Of a DNA stretch of 64,000 nt, positions 23,701 to 49,394 are shown piece by piece. Positions within the stretch are counted from its first letter, which is position 1, and each line of letters opens with the position of its first letter. Source of the stretch: Xiphophorus maculatus (Eukaryota > Chordata > Actinopteri > Cyprinodontiformes > Poeciliidae); assembly GCF_002775205.1 (NCBI RefSeq), contig NC_036460.1, positions 20,292,751 through 20,356,750 of the forward strand. The letters run 5' to 3'. The translations under genes were made by a program, and so were the position numbers. Under the pieces are notes generated by a model. The model made no database searches and had not been told where the DNA came from. It worked only from the letters and a program-made list of their open reading frames with translations.

Positions 23701-26611
23701 CTATTGTGTTCATAAGAGCACTGTGCCGTGGGTGTTCTAGAACATCCCATCATTCAAGTTTTGTATCATTTCAGACAGAGCAGTACTGAACTTTTGCGAA
23801 CTACGCTTTCAAATTCTGCCTCTGTCAAGAAATCAAACAGGCTCTACCAGTTCTACTTAGCAGTGGTCAAATATCCAAACAAAAAATGTGCCAGAAGCTT
23901 GTTGTTGACCGCTACGTGTAAAGTAACTTATGAAATGTCATTTGGTAAAATACTGCAGGGTGTCCCCCAGTGTAGTGTTGAAAATGTTTCAAATAAATTA
24001 TTAGATTTCAAAACTATTATGGCATTCGCAAAATTCTCTCCGTAACTCTACCTAGGAAGACAACATGCTTTCCACAGGATAATACCCATCTTTCAGTGTG
24101 GGCCTCCTCTTTATGTTGACATAATAAACATTTTTTGCAGAGGTTTTTTCTCATACCAGGAGAATTAACAAAAACAAAGTATAGTTCATGCGTTGCGAAC
24201 TATTAACCAGTTGGACATCTCTCGAGTTTACCATGAACGCCTTACAGTTAAGCCACTGTTTTGCATGTGTGCAGTGAGTACCTGCATTTCCATAAAGCTT
24301 TTACATACACCAGAATGACAAAAACAGGGAAACCACAAGGCCTGGAGAGGGGATTACTTTGTCAGAGCAGAGCAAAAATTTGCTTAGGCAAATGCCATAA
24401 AAAAGTCTATTGTAGTCCACTCTATAATCCAGAACATGCGTTGTATGGTTTCACGACACCACAGATCCAAACATATCCTGTCTGTAATTTGTATTCTGTT
24501 ACATGTAAAATGTCAAAAAGTTTGATAGTGTAAGAAACTACCCCAAAGTAAGACGTAAAATCAAAATGTAAACAACAGTACTAGGATCCATACTATACCA
24601 TAACGGCAAAACTCAAGACAATTGTCTAAGTTGACCATAAAAAGTTCAACAAGTATTTAAAGAGCACACCTTCCTGAGCATAGGTGCCCTCCAGCCTGTT
24701 CTTCAGCTCCTTCCTATCATCCTGGAGCAGCTGCAACCTGGCCTGCAGCTCCTCACATCTCCTCTCCCACTGTTCCTCCTTCTGCTGCAGCTCCTGCTCC
24801 AGAAATAGGAGAAAGATGAGGAAATCATAACCTCAGAAGAACGGGATTTAATGTTATGACGTAATTGACCATGCAGAGTAAAAACTCATGAAAATTTTGG
24901 AACCGGGACCAGTTGTTCTTTTTTTTTTTATAATATGCCACAGTGAGTGTGTCGCCTTTTACTTGATAATGTTTGTCATTTTTCATCTACTCTGTCAATC
25001 ATTACAATTCAGAGAGTAAATTAAAATACCTTCACTAAATTAAGATTTAGCTTTCTCAGTTAGGTAAACTTCTGACAATTTCTTATTCATGGCACAATAT
25101 CATATTATATGATGTACATATCTCAGTCTTATAATCACGATGTGCTATGAGGTACAATTACTATCATAAAATATTTCTAAAGCATCAGATAATATCTGAA
25201 AATTATGATGCAGCTAATTCTATTTTATGATTATGAATTATTCTGAAATACTTATACAGTGGCAGTTCTCCCAATTAAAATTAAAATGCAAACAATTATT
25301 TGAGATTTGTGGGGGCCAATAGATTATTGGGTCCTTAGTAGATTATTGGGTCCTACAGAAACCCAATAATCTACTAAATGGGACATGCATAAAAGTAACA
25401 GAAAATTTATCAAGTGGACAGGTAACAGATAAGAAATTGTATGATTTGGCACTCATCACTTTTTAATGCGACCCTGGACAACTTCCCAAATCAAACACTG
25501 TTACTTATCTCAAAATTATGATCTGACTATATTATAAAGAGTTTAAAATATCATCTGATAACTACTAGTTTATTGCTATCTCTTAATGTGAGATAGTTTG
25601 GTGTTTATTATTAAATAATACCTGAAGTAAGATTACTTTAAAGTAGTACATTTATAATTAGGATATAAAATGGGAACATAATCTCATCATGGCTTTCTGA
25701 TTATTACATTATCACATAAGTGAGATACTATTAAATATAATTATTAGATATCCATCCATCCATATATACCTACTTAACTGTGGAAGTTACAGAAAATATT
25801 ATATTTTCCTCAATATTATGTGACTGAATAAGCCCTAGTGAACCAGCTGTGTTATATTTAATGAGATCCATTTTTGTCTTCAACGATTCGTCAATATTTA
25901 AAATGCTCAACCAAGACGTTCACCAAGTAACTGATCTTGTTGTCTTGACGACGAGGGATTTAAATGGGGTTATTTGTAAAAATGGCAAACGAAATAACTA
26001 CTTCAGTTGCAAAAAAATATGTCTTGTAGTTACACCCAAAGTCAAGTTTCACTTTATCACCTATAAAGTTGCTTACTGCACTTTAAAAGTTGACATGTTG
26101 AAGGTTTTAGCAGCACTTTGTGGCGGTCAGCCATGTAAACCGTTGGCTTACAGCAGACAGAGCCGTTTGCTACAGCGCGAGTTGCTGTTACGTGGTTAGA
26201 ACGTTCTCCTAAGAGAAATACATAGTTCGTTAAAAAAAAAAAAATGTATACAAAATGGTGGCTGCATTTAAAACTCACCCGGATTTCATTTTTCTCGTAG
26301 CCCTCCTCGCCGTCTTTCCCCCAGCGCCTCTTCTGCTGGAGCTGGATTTGCTCGAACGTCTTCAGCAGCTCCTCTTCCCTCAGAGAGAGCGACTGGTTAC
26401 CGGAGACGAAGCTCTCCAGCAGCTCCAGCACCTTCACTATCTTCGGAACCAGACCCTCCACGCTCTCTTTGCCGTAGCCGTCGATGAGCTTCTCCACCTC
26501 GGCGCCGACCAGCTTGGCTATTTCGTACACATCATCCACGGTTAGGGCGGAAAAGGTCCGGTTAAAGCAGCAGGACTCCTGCGGGAGTCTGCTCTCTGTG
26601 TCCGTGTCCAT
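18090..26611 (-). CDS. rilp: Rab-interacting lysosomal protein
   Basis: Nine exons in transcript order: 26279-26611, 24670-24796, 22633-22695, 21922-22043, 20449-20661, 19619-19791, 19381-19500, 19168-19266, 18090-18216; 458 residues. RILP is the Rab7 effector that links late endosomes and lysosomes to dynein-dynactin. The RH1 domain (about 20-110, LTVDDVYEIAKLVGAEVEKL and VPKIVKVLELLESF) is followed by a long Gln/Glu/Lys coiled coil (about 112-290). The RH2 domain comes next (about 316-376): FTKKEVRDILFERNELKTNL, then LVQEELNYYQR and KERRKLIKAKML. The tail is short and acidic, ending QQPTS. Exon 3 (63 bp) is the least certain join, being Pro/His-rich with no conserved motif. The family also includes RILPL1/2; position between scarf1 and prpf8 favours rilp. 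Confidence 0.9.
18430..19120. repeat. Large copy of the dispersed MITE-like fish repeat
   Basis: Starts with ACTTTTTCACATTTTGATAT and continues with ATTAGTATTCATCCCCATG. It reaches GGTGAACCTCCGCCCCAGTC, CTGACCAGCTTCCCTGTTGA and GGATGGCATGTTCAGGATGG, in the order I recall for this very abundant teleost element. It lies in intron 8 of rilp. Ends are approximate. Confidence 0.65.
20670..20709. repeat. (CA)n microsatellite next to rilp exon 5 acceptor
   Basis: A long CA run on plus. On the rilp strand it is (TG)n, immediately followed by TGTGTGCGCAG and exon 5. Confidence 0.85.
21436..21483. repeat. CA-rich low-complexity tract in rilp intron 4
   Basis: Imperfect CACACCCC and CACACG units. Confidence 0.7.
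25335..25377. repeat. Short perfect inverted repeat in rilp intron 1
   Basis: Arms of 17 bp (25335-25351 and 25361-25377; core AGATTATTGGGT) around a 9-base spacer. A second direct copy of the left arm core lies just upstream at 25319-25332. It sits in an AT-rich stretch that looks like a decayed MITE. Confidence 0.6.
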
Positions 26612-27775
26612 GATGTGTGAGGCCAGCAGCGGCAGCAGTTCGCTTCACATACTCCAGCCCCCCTCCCTCCCTCCCTCCGGTTAAAGCAGACTCGTCTGCA
26701 CTTTGTGAAAGTGAAACAGTGAAAGTAAATTCTTCCAAACCTCGCCTGCTTTGGTGTGCACTTTAAAGCGCTGAACACAGGCGAGCAACATGCCCGCTCA
26801 TGTTCCCAGCTCTCAATTATTTAATGCCGTGACAAGACGCGCTTCGGTGGAACAAGGCTGGGTCCTGAGCGGCGCTCTGTCCTAAACCCGCTGCAGGACC
26901 CTCCTCCTCTCCTGACCAATGCAACGCCAGAGCAACGCGCAGCACCGACACGCTGCCAGTTCCTGAAGACTGAAGCACCTAGCGGTTTCCTCTCTGCAGC
27001 TAAAACCACAATTACCATCTGCAAATGCATGCAATTATAAAACGTGGCAGGACACTAAACAGTGCAAAACTATCCATACTCCTTAAACTTTTTCATGTTA
27101 CAAACTTTTAACATATTACATACAGACAGAAGAAAACTACAGCGTTCATTTATTTGTAATTATTTACTAGGTGACTTCTGAATGCAATTGTCGATGGGCA
27201 AATTTATAAGCCTAATAAAGGAAGCAGTGTTCAGGAGCCCTGCCAGAGTAAATCTAAATGCAGAACTTCCTCTTTACTCACAGCTCTTGTACATTTCAGA
27301 GAAATCCCCAAAAGGAAATTATCCAAACAACTTCTATAAAAACTGATTTTTATTTAAACCCAGCATTTAACATCATAGGATGTACAGTTGAAACACGTCA
27401 ACAGGGTATTTCTAGTATGAAAATGCAACTTTCAATTTCATTTCACAAAGGGAGAAGAGGAAGTTGTGTTTAATCTTCTGAAATAATGTCAAAAGTTACA
27501 CCAAATATTACGTCCTGAAAAATACTAGTTCACATACAAGTAAGCCACAAGAACCAAGACTTACCAAGAGTTTTACTGTAAAAGAACAAAACAGTTATGG
27601 AAAATAATGAACAAAACTAATTCTTAAACGCTCCTCAAGTCTTCACATAAAAAAAAAAAGCAAAATATCACAATTGCGTGTCTTATGAAGAAATATTACA
27701 GAAACATCTCTGGACTGGCTCTTCATGATTCTGGCAGATCTATCTACAAAGATTTGAAGAGCAGGAAGGCGGCGC
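26612..27775. other. rilp upstream region and prpf8 3' UTR
   Basis: No gene is supported. The first 350 bases are GC-richer and should contain the rilp promoter and 5' UTR. 27060-27270 is a decayed copy of the dispersed fish repeat (AAACTTTTTCATGTTACAAA). A minus-strand poly(A) signal (TTTATT at 27348-27353) would give prpf8 a 3' UTR of about 430 bases. Confidence 0.5.
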
Positions 27776-42568
<14,793 letters not shown>

Positions 42569-44107
42569 GGTGCCTCACTGATCAAAACAAAAGGTTAAAA
42601 GGCAAAATCACATATCACGACTGGGTTTTGATTATTTAACACAAATTAAATCATCAAATAAGCTGAACTCTATTAAATTATTGATGAATGTACTTGGTGT
42701 TGCCTTTCAGGGCACTTGATCGTTTCTTGCTAGGTTCTTGAAATTAAGTATTTTTGCAGAGTTGTAGCGAATTTTAAATTAACTTGGGGGCATAAATTAT
42801 CACAGAATTTTAGTTTTGAAAGGCTCGAAATACCTTATTCAATTGCACATATTATGTAATTAATTGAAAGTTTTTTAAATACTCTTTCAAGTAGAGTAGT
42901 TTGTACTGACACACAGCTTTTGCAAATTTTACCAACGCCCCTAAATTGAAATAAATCAAGGACATAAGTAAATCCAAACACCTGTTTATTTTAGTCGTTT
43001 TACAGCAGTCTTTGTGTCTGCATTTTCCTCCATTAATTAAAATGGCTCCATTCTAATACTCATAACTAAATTAAAAGTCGAAACTCCAGGCGTTAGTTCA
43101 AAGACAATAGAATGCTAAATTACATTACACTATGAATTTATTTTCAAGGCATCACTTTGTTTAGCATCAAGCTGAAAAGATAAACAGTAGCTTCCTTTTT
43201 GCGGACCTTGCTAACTTGGTTAGCTCAACACGGCTTCATCCGGCGGCGCACATACAAACCATCTATACAACCAGAAATAAAACGGCAACATCACCAGGTA
43301 ATAGCTTACAAATTTGTCTCAATTTAATGTTTGTAAACTAAAAACGACTAAACATTCACTTTGCTGCAAATCGATGTCAGTATTTAGATAACTAACCGCA
43401 GGCCCAACATGTTACAAGTTAAATGCTAGCTTGATGCTAACGCTTGGACAGTGGCTAACGGCTGCATGTTAAGTAACAAAAAAAAAGCTAATTAAAGACT
43501 ACAAACCTCGATACTTTCGCACCAATTGCAGTTGTGTTAAAACAGCTTCTGACCAGTCAATAAAAGCTTCTACAGCATATCTCCCAACTCGTGTGCGACC
43601 GTATCGTGCTTTTTTCCGCTTCAGCGTCGCAACGAGCTGAACCAGCGCACGACGGTATCCACACGATTAACGCAGCTCAGAGGAATTCTCAGATACCACT
43701 TACGCAAAATCGAGCGATTCTGAAAACGCGACGAGATACCTTCTACGCCAAAAAAAAGCGTAAACGTAAAAGGAGCGCTGCTTTGTGAATGCAGATTTGA
43801 CTTCCGGTACAGTACTGACCCCTACTGTCTTGGAGTGCATATCACACCGGCTTAAAGGAGATTAGATTAAATTTGAACCAGACAAAAAACAAAACAAGGA
43901 TAAACTATAATGAGTAGGACTCATTAGAGTTTTACCTTTTACACAGGCGTACAACCTTATTACAGCAATCAAAAGCTTTATTCTTTTGTTATGACAAAAA
44001 AAGCGTTTTAATTTAACTCTTTTTAAATTATTGGTTTTGTCCACTCATTCATTTCTATGAGCCCAATTTAGTTAACTTTTATATGTTACGATTTTGTTAC
44101 AAAATGC
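42569..44107. other. prpf8 5' flank
   Basis: No coding sequence is supported. The prpf8 start exon has a short untranslated leader, and an acceptor-like site just upstream suggests a separate non-coding first exon, possibly near 43500-43650, where CpG content rises. Elsewhere the stretch is AT-rich and featureless. Confidence 0.4.
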
Positions 44108-44244
44108 TACGGAGCCCCTAAGGGGACATGGAGAGAAAAAAAAAGGAAAGAAATCCCGACTTATTATCTCGAGATCCCGACTTATTATCTCGAGATCCCG
44201 ACTTATTATCCCGAGATCCCGACATCAGTACATAACGACCTAAT

Positions 44245-44292
44245 CACAGTGATGGAGGACACCCACCCATGTGGGTGTCCTCCATCACTGTG
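44245..44292. repeat. Perfect hairpin inside the 44.1-kb transposon
   Basis: Two 22-bp arms, perfect complements, separated by CCAT. The right arm overlaps the start of the integrase-fragment ORF. Confidence 0.95.
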
Positions 44293-44585
44293 GGGGTAGA
44301 TATATAGATTTTTATTTCGAGCTTGGGCTTGAGTATAAACACATTAAATCAGTGCTTGACAGCAGACATGGATTTAATATTAGTGAGAGACATCTGAAGA
44401 GAGTTTTCAGAGCGCGGGGACTCATTCGGCGCAAGTCCTTTTCCGACTTGGCAGTTTTGGTAGAATTCATTAATAACCAGCTACAGTCCTCTGGACAGCT
44501 TCACGGTTACCGATGGATGTACGCTAAATTGCATGTGCATGATATCCTCCTCTGGGACATCTCTGGACCGCAGAAAATGATATAA
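44271..44585 (+). pseudogene. Integrase-like transposase fragment (N-terminal part)
   Basis: An open frame of 104 codons. The segment from YIDFYFELGLEYKHI through FRARGLIRRKSFSDL to SGQLHGYRWMYAKLHVHD matches the N-terminal helix-turn-helix and linker of integrase-core proteins found in fish and cnidarian genomes. The family continues from YRWM into a catalytic DDE domain. Here the frame runs into unrelated residues and a stop, and the rest of the element has no room for the catalytic domain. It is a remnant that cannot be an active enzyme. The Met start falls in the hairpin and is probably not original. Confidence 0.6.
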
Positions 44586-44858
44586 GTCGTCCTCCATAAT
44601 CAATGTAGACACACTCCACCACGTTTACCGCATAAAAACATGCCTATCCCCCCAAAAAAAGTAACTCGCGATTTTTCAGAAATGTCGCGGGATCTCGAGA
44701 TAATAAGTCGGGATCTCGGGATCTCGAGATAATAAGTCGGGATCTCGAGATAATAAGTCGGGATCTCGGGATCTCGAGATAATAAGTCGGGATCTCGAGA
44801 TAATAAGTCGGGATTTCTTTCCTTTTTTTTCTCTCCATGTCCCCTTAGGGGCTCCGTA

Positions 44859-45417
44859 AAATGCGGTTAATCTATATGCAAAACAAACGTATTGGTTCAT
44901 CTATAAAGCATTTATGAAGAGCAGGACCTTTTACATGCACTTTTTAATTCGGTATATTATATATTTAATAAATCGGCGTTTGATTCTTTTTCATCTATTT
45001 ACGATTTCTTAGTTCTTTCTTTCATGTTATTATTCTTCTGAGGCACATTGGGGAAGTCGAAGCACAAAAAAACATTTGCAGTGCTACGCAGTGACAATAA
45101 AGTTCTATATGCCACCAGAAATGAGGAAAACATTAATATACATCTCTTTAAATTTTTCTTTCAAGTAGGTAGATATTACAAAGAGCCTTTAAAGTGCTCT
45201 TAATCAAAATGGTTTTTTTATACTTACATCTATGGAATCCTCATAACCCAGTATTTTTTTTTTCTTTTACAATATTTTATAAGAAAATTACGTGTGTTGG
45301 AGCTTTTATTCTGAAAAGGGAAGGCGGAAAAGGAGCTGTTCTGACCTCAATGTTTTGAGGTTTTATTGCCCAGTGCTGCTGTTTTCTGGAAGTTTGCGAT
45401 TGTGTTTTTAAACCAGA
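44859..45417. other. as3mt 5' flank
   Basis: AT-rich and without genes. 45045-45110 resembles the 3' end of a fish retroposon, ending GACAATAAAGTTCTAT. The as3mt promoter should lie in the last 150 bases. Confidence 0.4.
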
Positions 45418-48179
45418 ATGTTGAAAAGTGACGACGTGCGGGAAAATGTGAAGGTACCTTAGTGTTTATTGTGGATCAGACTCCGAGCAGCTTTGTCCTC
45501 ATTTCACTGAACAGTTTTCCAAATGTTTTGTGGACGTTACATAATAGCTGCTTGTTGCCGTTTGATTCTTATTACAGTAGAGGGTTTGTTTTCTTTGAAA
45601 GTTTTACTTTGTGAATCTGCAAATTATATATAGGGTATACAGAAATTTTTATGGTACATAAAGCTATCCTAAATTTAAGTTAACGATTTTTACATTCATT
45701 TTACTAATGTCATTTATTTGGATGTGATCATTTGAAGCTAAATTAAATCAAACAATAAATAAACCTGTTTATCTGTAACTTTAACTCAACTTTAGCTTCA
45801 TTTGCATAAAAATTGCAACCGATAGGATGTTTAAAATAATTTATGTATTAAAAATGATGTACCTATTCAGAAGTACTATGGCTGTCGCCTGGAGTCTTCC
45901 TGTGACTTGCAAACTAGTGCTACTTCCTGCAGTTTGGCCTGCAGCACCCTGCCAAGGAGTTTAACTGAGGCCCTAAGTCTGATTCACCCTGACGTCATCA
46001 AAAGGTACTCCTGCTTAAATCAAAGTAATGATGACAATGCATTTTTATGGGAACATTCTGTATCAGGATAAGCCTTGAGCTTTATTATATAAAACGAGAA
46101 ATCCCAAAGAACTTCCAAGTGTAATTGCAGCAACAGGCAGTTCAACAAAGTATTGACAACAGACTTTTCAGATTTGTCATTTGTGTGAAGGGTTTGAAAG
46201 CTACTCTCGTAATTCTACTTCGCCTTGATGCATTACCTTTTACTGGTCTCTCTCAAAAAATCCCAATAAAATACAATGATATTTATCATTTTGAAGGGAG
46301 CATGTGGAAAAGACCAGGGGCTATAAATAAGGCACTCTATAATTCGATCACTGATGCACTTTTCCAGATTCTTCGGATGCGGCCTTCCGTTTCCAGCGAA
46401 GCTCGAGGGCTGCAGAGTTCTGGACCTTGGTAGTGGATCGGGACGAGATTGTTTTGCATTCAGCAAACTTGTTGGGCCGAGTGGACACGTGACGGGCATC
46501 GATATGACTGAGCAGCTGGTAAGATACACTCGTCTGAGCCCGTCGCACCTCCTCCCTGTACTTTCTTTGCAGCTGATTCGGCCGAGTTTCTGTAGATCAC
46601 GGCATCCCGCCAATTCGTCGAGTATCATCAAAAGAAGTTCGGCTACGAGGAGCCCAATGTCTCATTTGTCCAGGGATACATGGAAAAGCTCTGTGAAGCA
46701 GGGATACAGAGAGATTCGATGGACATTTTGATGTAGGTTAAGAGTTTAGCTTTGATCCTTTTAGCCAGTTAAAGTGATCTGATTGATAACAGAGGATAAC
46801 CTCTTTTTTTTTTTTAGCTCCAACTGTGTGATTTGTCTCTGTCCTGATAAAAGAGCAGTGCTACAACAAGCCTACGATGTTCTGAAGGTTAGTTTAAAGA
46901 CTTACTGTGTTAATGTGTACAACTTGACTCTGCTTTATATTTCTGACTCTTCCTCCTTTTTTAACAGGACGGAGGGGAGCTGTACTTCAGTGACATGTAT
47001 GCCAGCAGTGTCATTCCAGACCACATGAAACAGGATCCAGTTCTGTGGGGTAAAGTTACAACACTTCAGAGGAACCAAAGTGAATTGTCGCATGCAAAAC
47101 TCCACTGGTTAGAATCACATTCATCTGCTGTTGCAGGTGAGGGGATGGGTGGCTCTCTGTTCTGGAAAGATCTCATCTCGCTGGCCCACAGTGTGGGCTT
47201 CAGCACTCCACGTCTGGTCTCAGCAAGCCATATCGAGGTCCACAACATCCAACTCAAGGAAAAAGCAGGTAGTAACAGGAAACTTTAGGCAGCACCGAAA
47301 CTCCTCTAAGCTCTTCGTTTTTCAGGTGACATCAAGTATGCTTCAGGCACCTACCGGCTCTTTAAGTTGCCGCAGCAACCAGGGAGGTCAGGTGCTGCTG
47401 TGATCTACAAGGGAACCATTCCCGACTTCCCAGATCAGCTGGACTTTGATTCCTCGCACTGTTTCAAGGTGAGGAGGCCAAACAAAAAGCTGTCTTATCG
47501 ATATTTACTCAGACATTTATTAACAAGATGTTAATTAGTCTCACAAAACAAAAATAAGTACCAGATTCTGCATTAATAACCACGGTTTGTTTTTTTTTTT
47601 TTTCTGTGCAGAAAGATGTGGAAGTGGAGGTAGACGCAGAGATGACAGCAATTATCCAGGTTTCCAGATTCTCTTCGGATTTTACAGTCAGGATGTTGGA
47701 TGAACATAAGTCTGATTCTGAGCCAACACCACAGGTAACTCAGAGTATGAGTTTGTTTTGGTCAAATGCTGTAAATCTGTCATTCTAGGTCCACAGTGCA
47801 TCAAGAAAACATGTTTTAGACTTTGTTGTCTAAATGTATATCATAATTTTTATTATCCATTTTATGTCTTAACAGCATTGTGGTGGAATTTTAGCCCACG
47901 ACGTAACAAAGATAAACCATCATCGTTGTCGGGCCGTATTTCAAAAATTGTATTCTGTATTCATAAAATGGACGTTATGGACGTCATAAAATCATAAAAG
48001 GTGTTTTATGATTTTAAGCATTTAATGTGACAAAAAAAGCAGAAATATTATCCTATGGGCTGCATAATAATGTGACCACAGTTATTAATTATCTTTTTCA
48101 GTGCTGTCACCTCAACCCATTCCTGCTGGCTGACCGATGGGGGTCCTCTATGAAGCAGTGCTCCAAAACATCCAGATAA
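45418..48179 (+). CDS. as3mt: Arsenite methyltransferase (divergent)
   Basis: Ten exons: 45418-45453, 45871-46004, 46368-46518, 46596-46732, 46818-46887, 46968-47049, 47137-47268, 47326-47468, 47612-47734, 48102-48179; 361 residues. AS3MT transfers methyl groups from S-adenosylmethionine to trivalent arsenic in the cytosol. The SAM-binding motif LDLGSGSGRDC (75-85) and GHVTGIDMTEQL are clear, as are EEPNVSFVQGYMEKLCEAGI and GGELYFSDMYAS. Numbering runs parallel to the human enzyme: Cys32, Cys61 (FFGCGL) and Cys156 (SNCV) are kept, but position 206 is Gly (WGEGMGG against WGECLGG). The region around residues 17-57 is unusually Cys/Ser/Leu-rich and the C-terminus (QCSKTSR) differs from the human Cys-containing tail. 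It may be a paralogue rather than the main as3mt. Confidence 0.88.
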
Positions 48180-48479
48180 AACATACAGGCAGCTGCAACC
48201 TGCTGAGAAGAAAATACTACACACATTTAATTTTATTTTAACAATTCGTGTAATTTTATTTGTGCCAACAAGTACTAATGTCTGTGAAGGAATGAATGAA
48301 GGAATTATATTTAGTTGGGTTTGAGTTTGCTAACTGGCTACAAAACGTCACATTAATACATTGCATAGATGGGGAAAACTAAAATAAATAACATTCATAA
48401 ATTGTAATAGATTTTGTAACAGTGAGAGATCAGAGCAATACTGTGAAGAGAAAATTAGGTCTGACAGCTGTGAAGAAAT

Positions 48480-48485
48480 AATAAA
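48480..48485 (+). terminator. Probable as3mt poly(A) signal
   Basis: AATAAA about 300 bases after the stop. The 48180-48661 stretch has no other feature and is probably mostly as3mt 3' UTR. Confidence 0.5.
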
Positions 48486-48661
48486 GGCATAGTAATACTT
48501 AAAATGTTACAAGTTGTTTTTAAAACCTGATTATATAGTGAATATTTTTCATTCATTCACTACAGCCTTGGCTCTAATGTAAATATTTGGTTTTTATTGT
48601 AACACATCTTTAATGCAGAACTGGAGAACAGCTACAGGTTGAGATTTTGTGCTGTCTGTCT

Positions 48662-49324
48662 GAAATGACTAGAGGAGAAAAAACTGATTTGGTATCAGGT
48701 ATTTTTTTTTTTATTAGAAGCAGAAAAATGTCACAATCTTCATTTTGTTTTCAGTAAACATCCTGATAAGGAGCTGCTTATGTAAATGCCAGCTGGGCAG
48801 TCAGTGAAAATTTGAATCATTTATATTTTAGGCTACATATGACAAAAATAATCCCCATAGAGAGAGATACATATCTATTTTTGATTTTTAAAAGTAGAAA
48901 ATAACCAGCAAAAATAATAACTGTGTGTTTTTTAGAATCACACTTAAAAGCACCTTAATGAGCCTCTGATGCATCCTGATAAACTGAAACCAGTTTAATT
49001 GCACTTAATTAGTCAAACAAAGCGTATCACACAGTGAAGATGTCAAACACCACACAGACAATTTAACAGTGAAACACACAGAGACTGTTGCTACCCTATT
49101 GCCCTCATTTTGCCAAAGTGCACCACAGGAAGTCATTTCTGCCTGTTGCTATCAGGCTTTACAATGCCCACGTCTGTGCTAGTTGATAAAAAAAAATTCT
49201 GTGCTCATTTATAGGTTATTTATCAATTAATATATTGCATGTGATTGCTTGTTATTTATTTATTTATTTATATCTAGTCATTTTGAAATTATCACTCTTA
49301 GGTATATATATATATATATACCTA

Positions 49325-49394
<70 letters not shown>

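Larger units (their letters stand above)
44108..44858. mobile_element. DNA transposon, IS3EU-like deletion derivative
   Basis: A 751-bp element flanked by a perfect 6-bp duplication AAATGC (44102-44107 and 44859-44864). The ends are exact inverted repeats beginning TACGGAGCCCCTAAGGGGAC. Inside each end are tandem 21-bp units around TTATTATCTCGAGATCCCGA: about three at the left and five in opposite orientation at the right, with some 8-bp partial units. The interior encodes a fragment of an integrase-like protein. I recall that IS3EU eukaryotic transposons have TAYGG-type ends and 6-bp duplications, which this fits; the superfamily call is inference. It lies between the divergent prpf8 and as3mt genes. 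Confidence 0.75.

Noticed and set aside
44160-44230. CRISPR-like look of the regularly repeated 21-bp units
   Set aside because: Units are directly adjacent without spacers, appear in both orientations at transposon ends and belong to a vertebrate genome.
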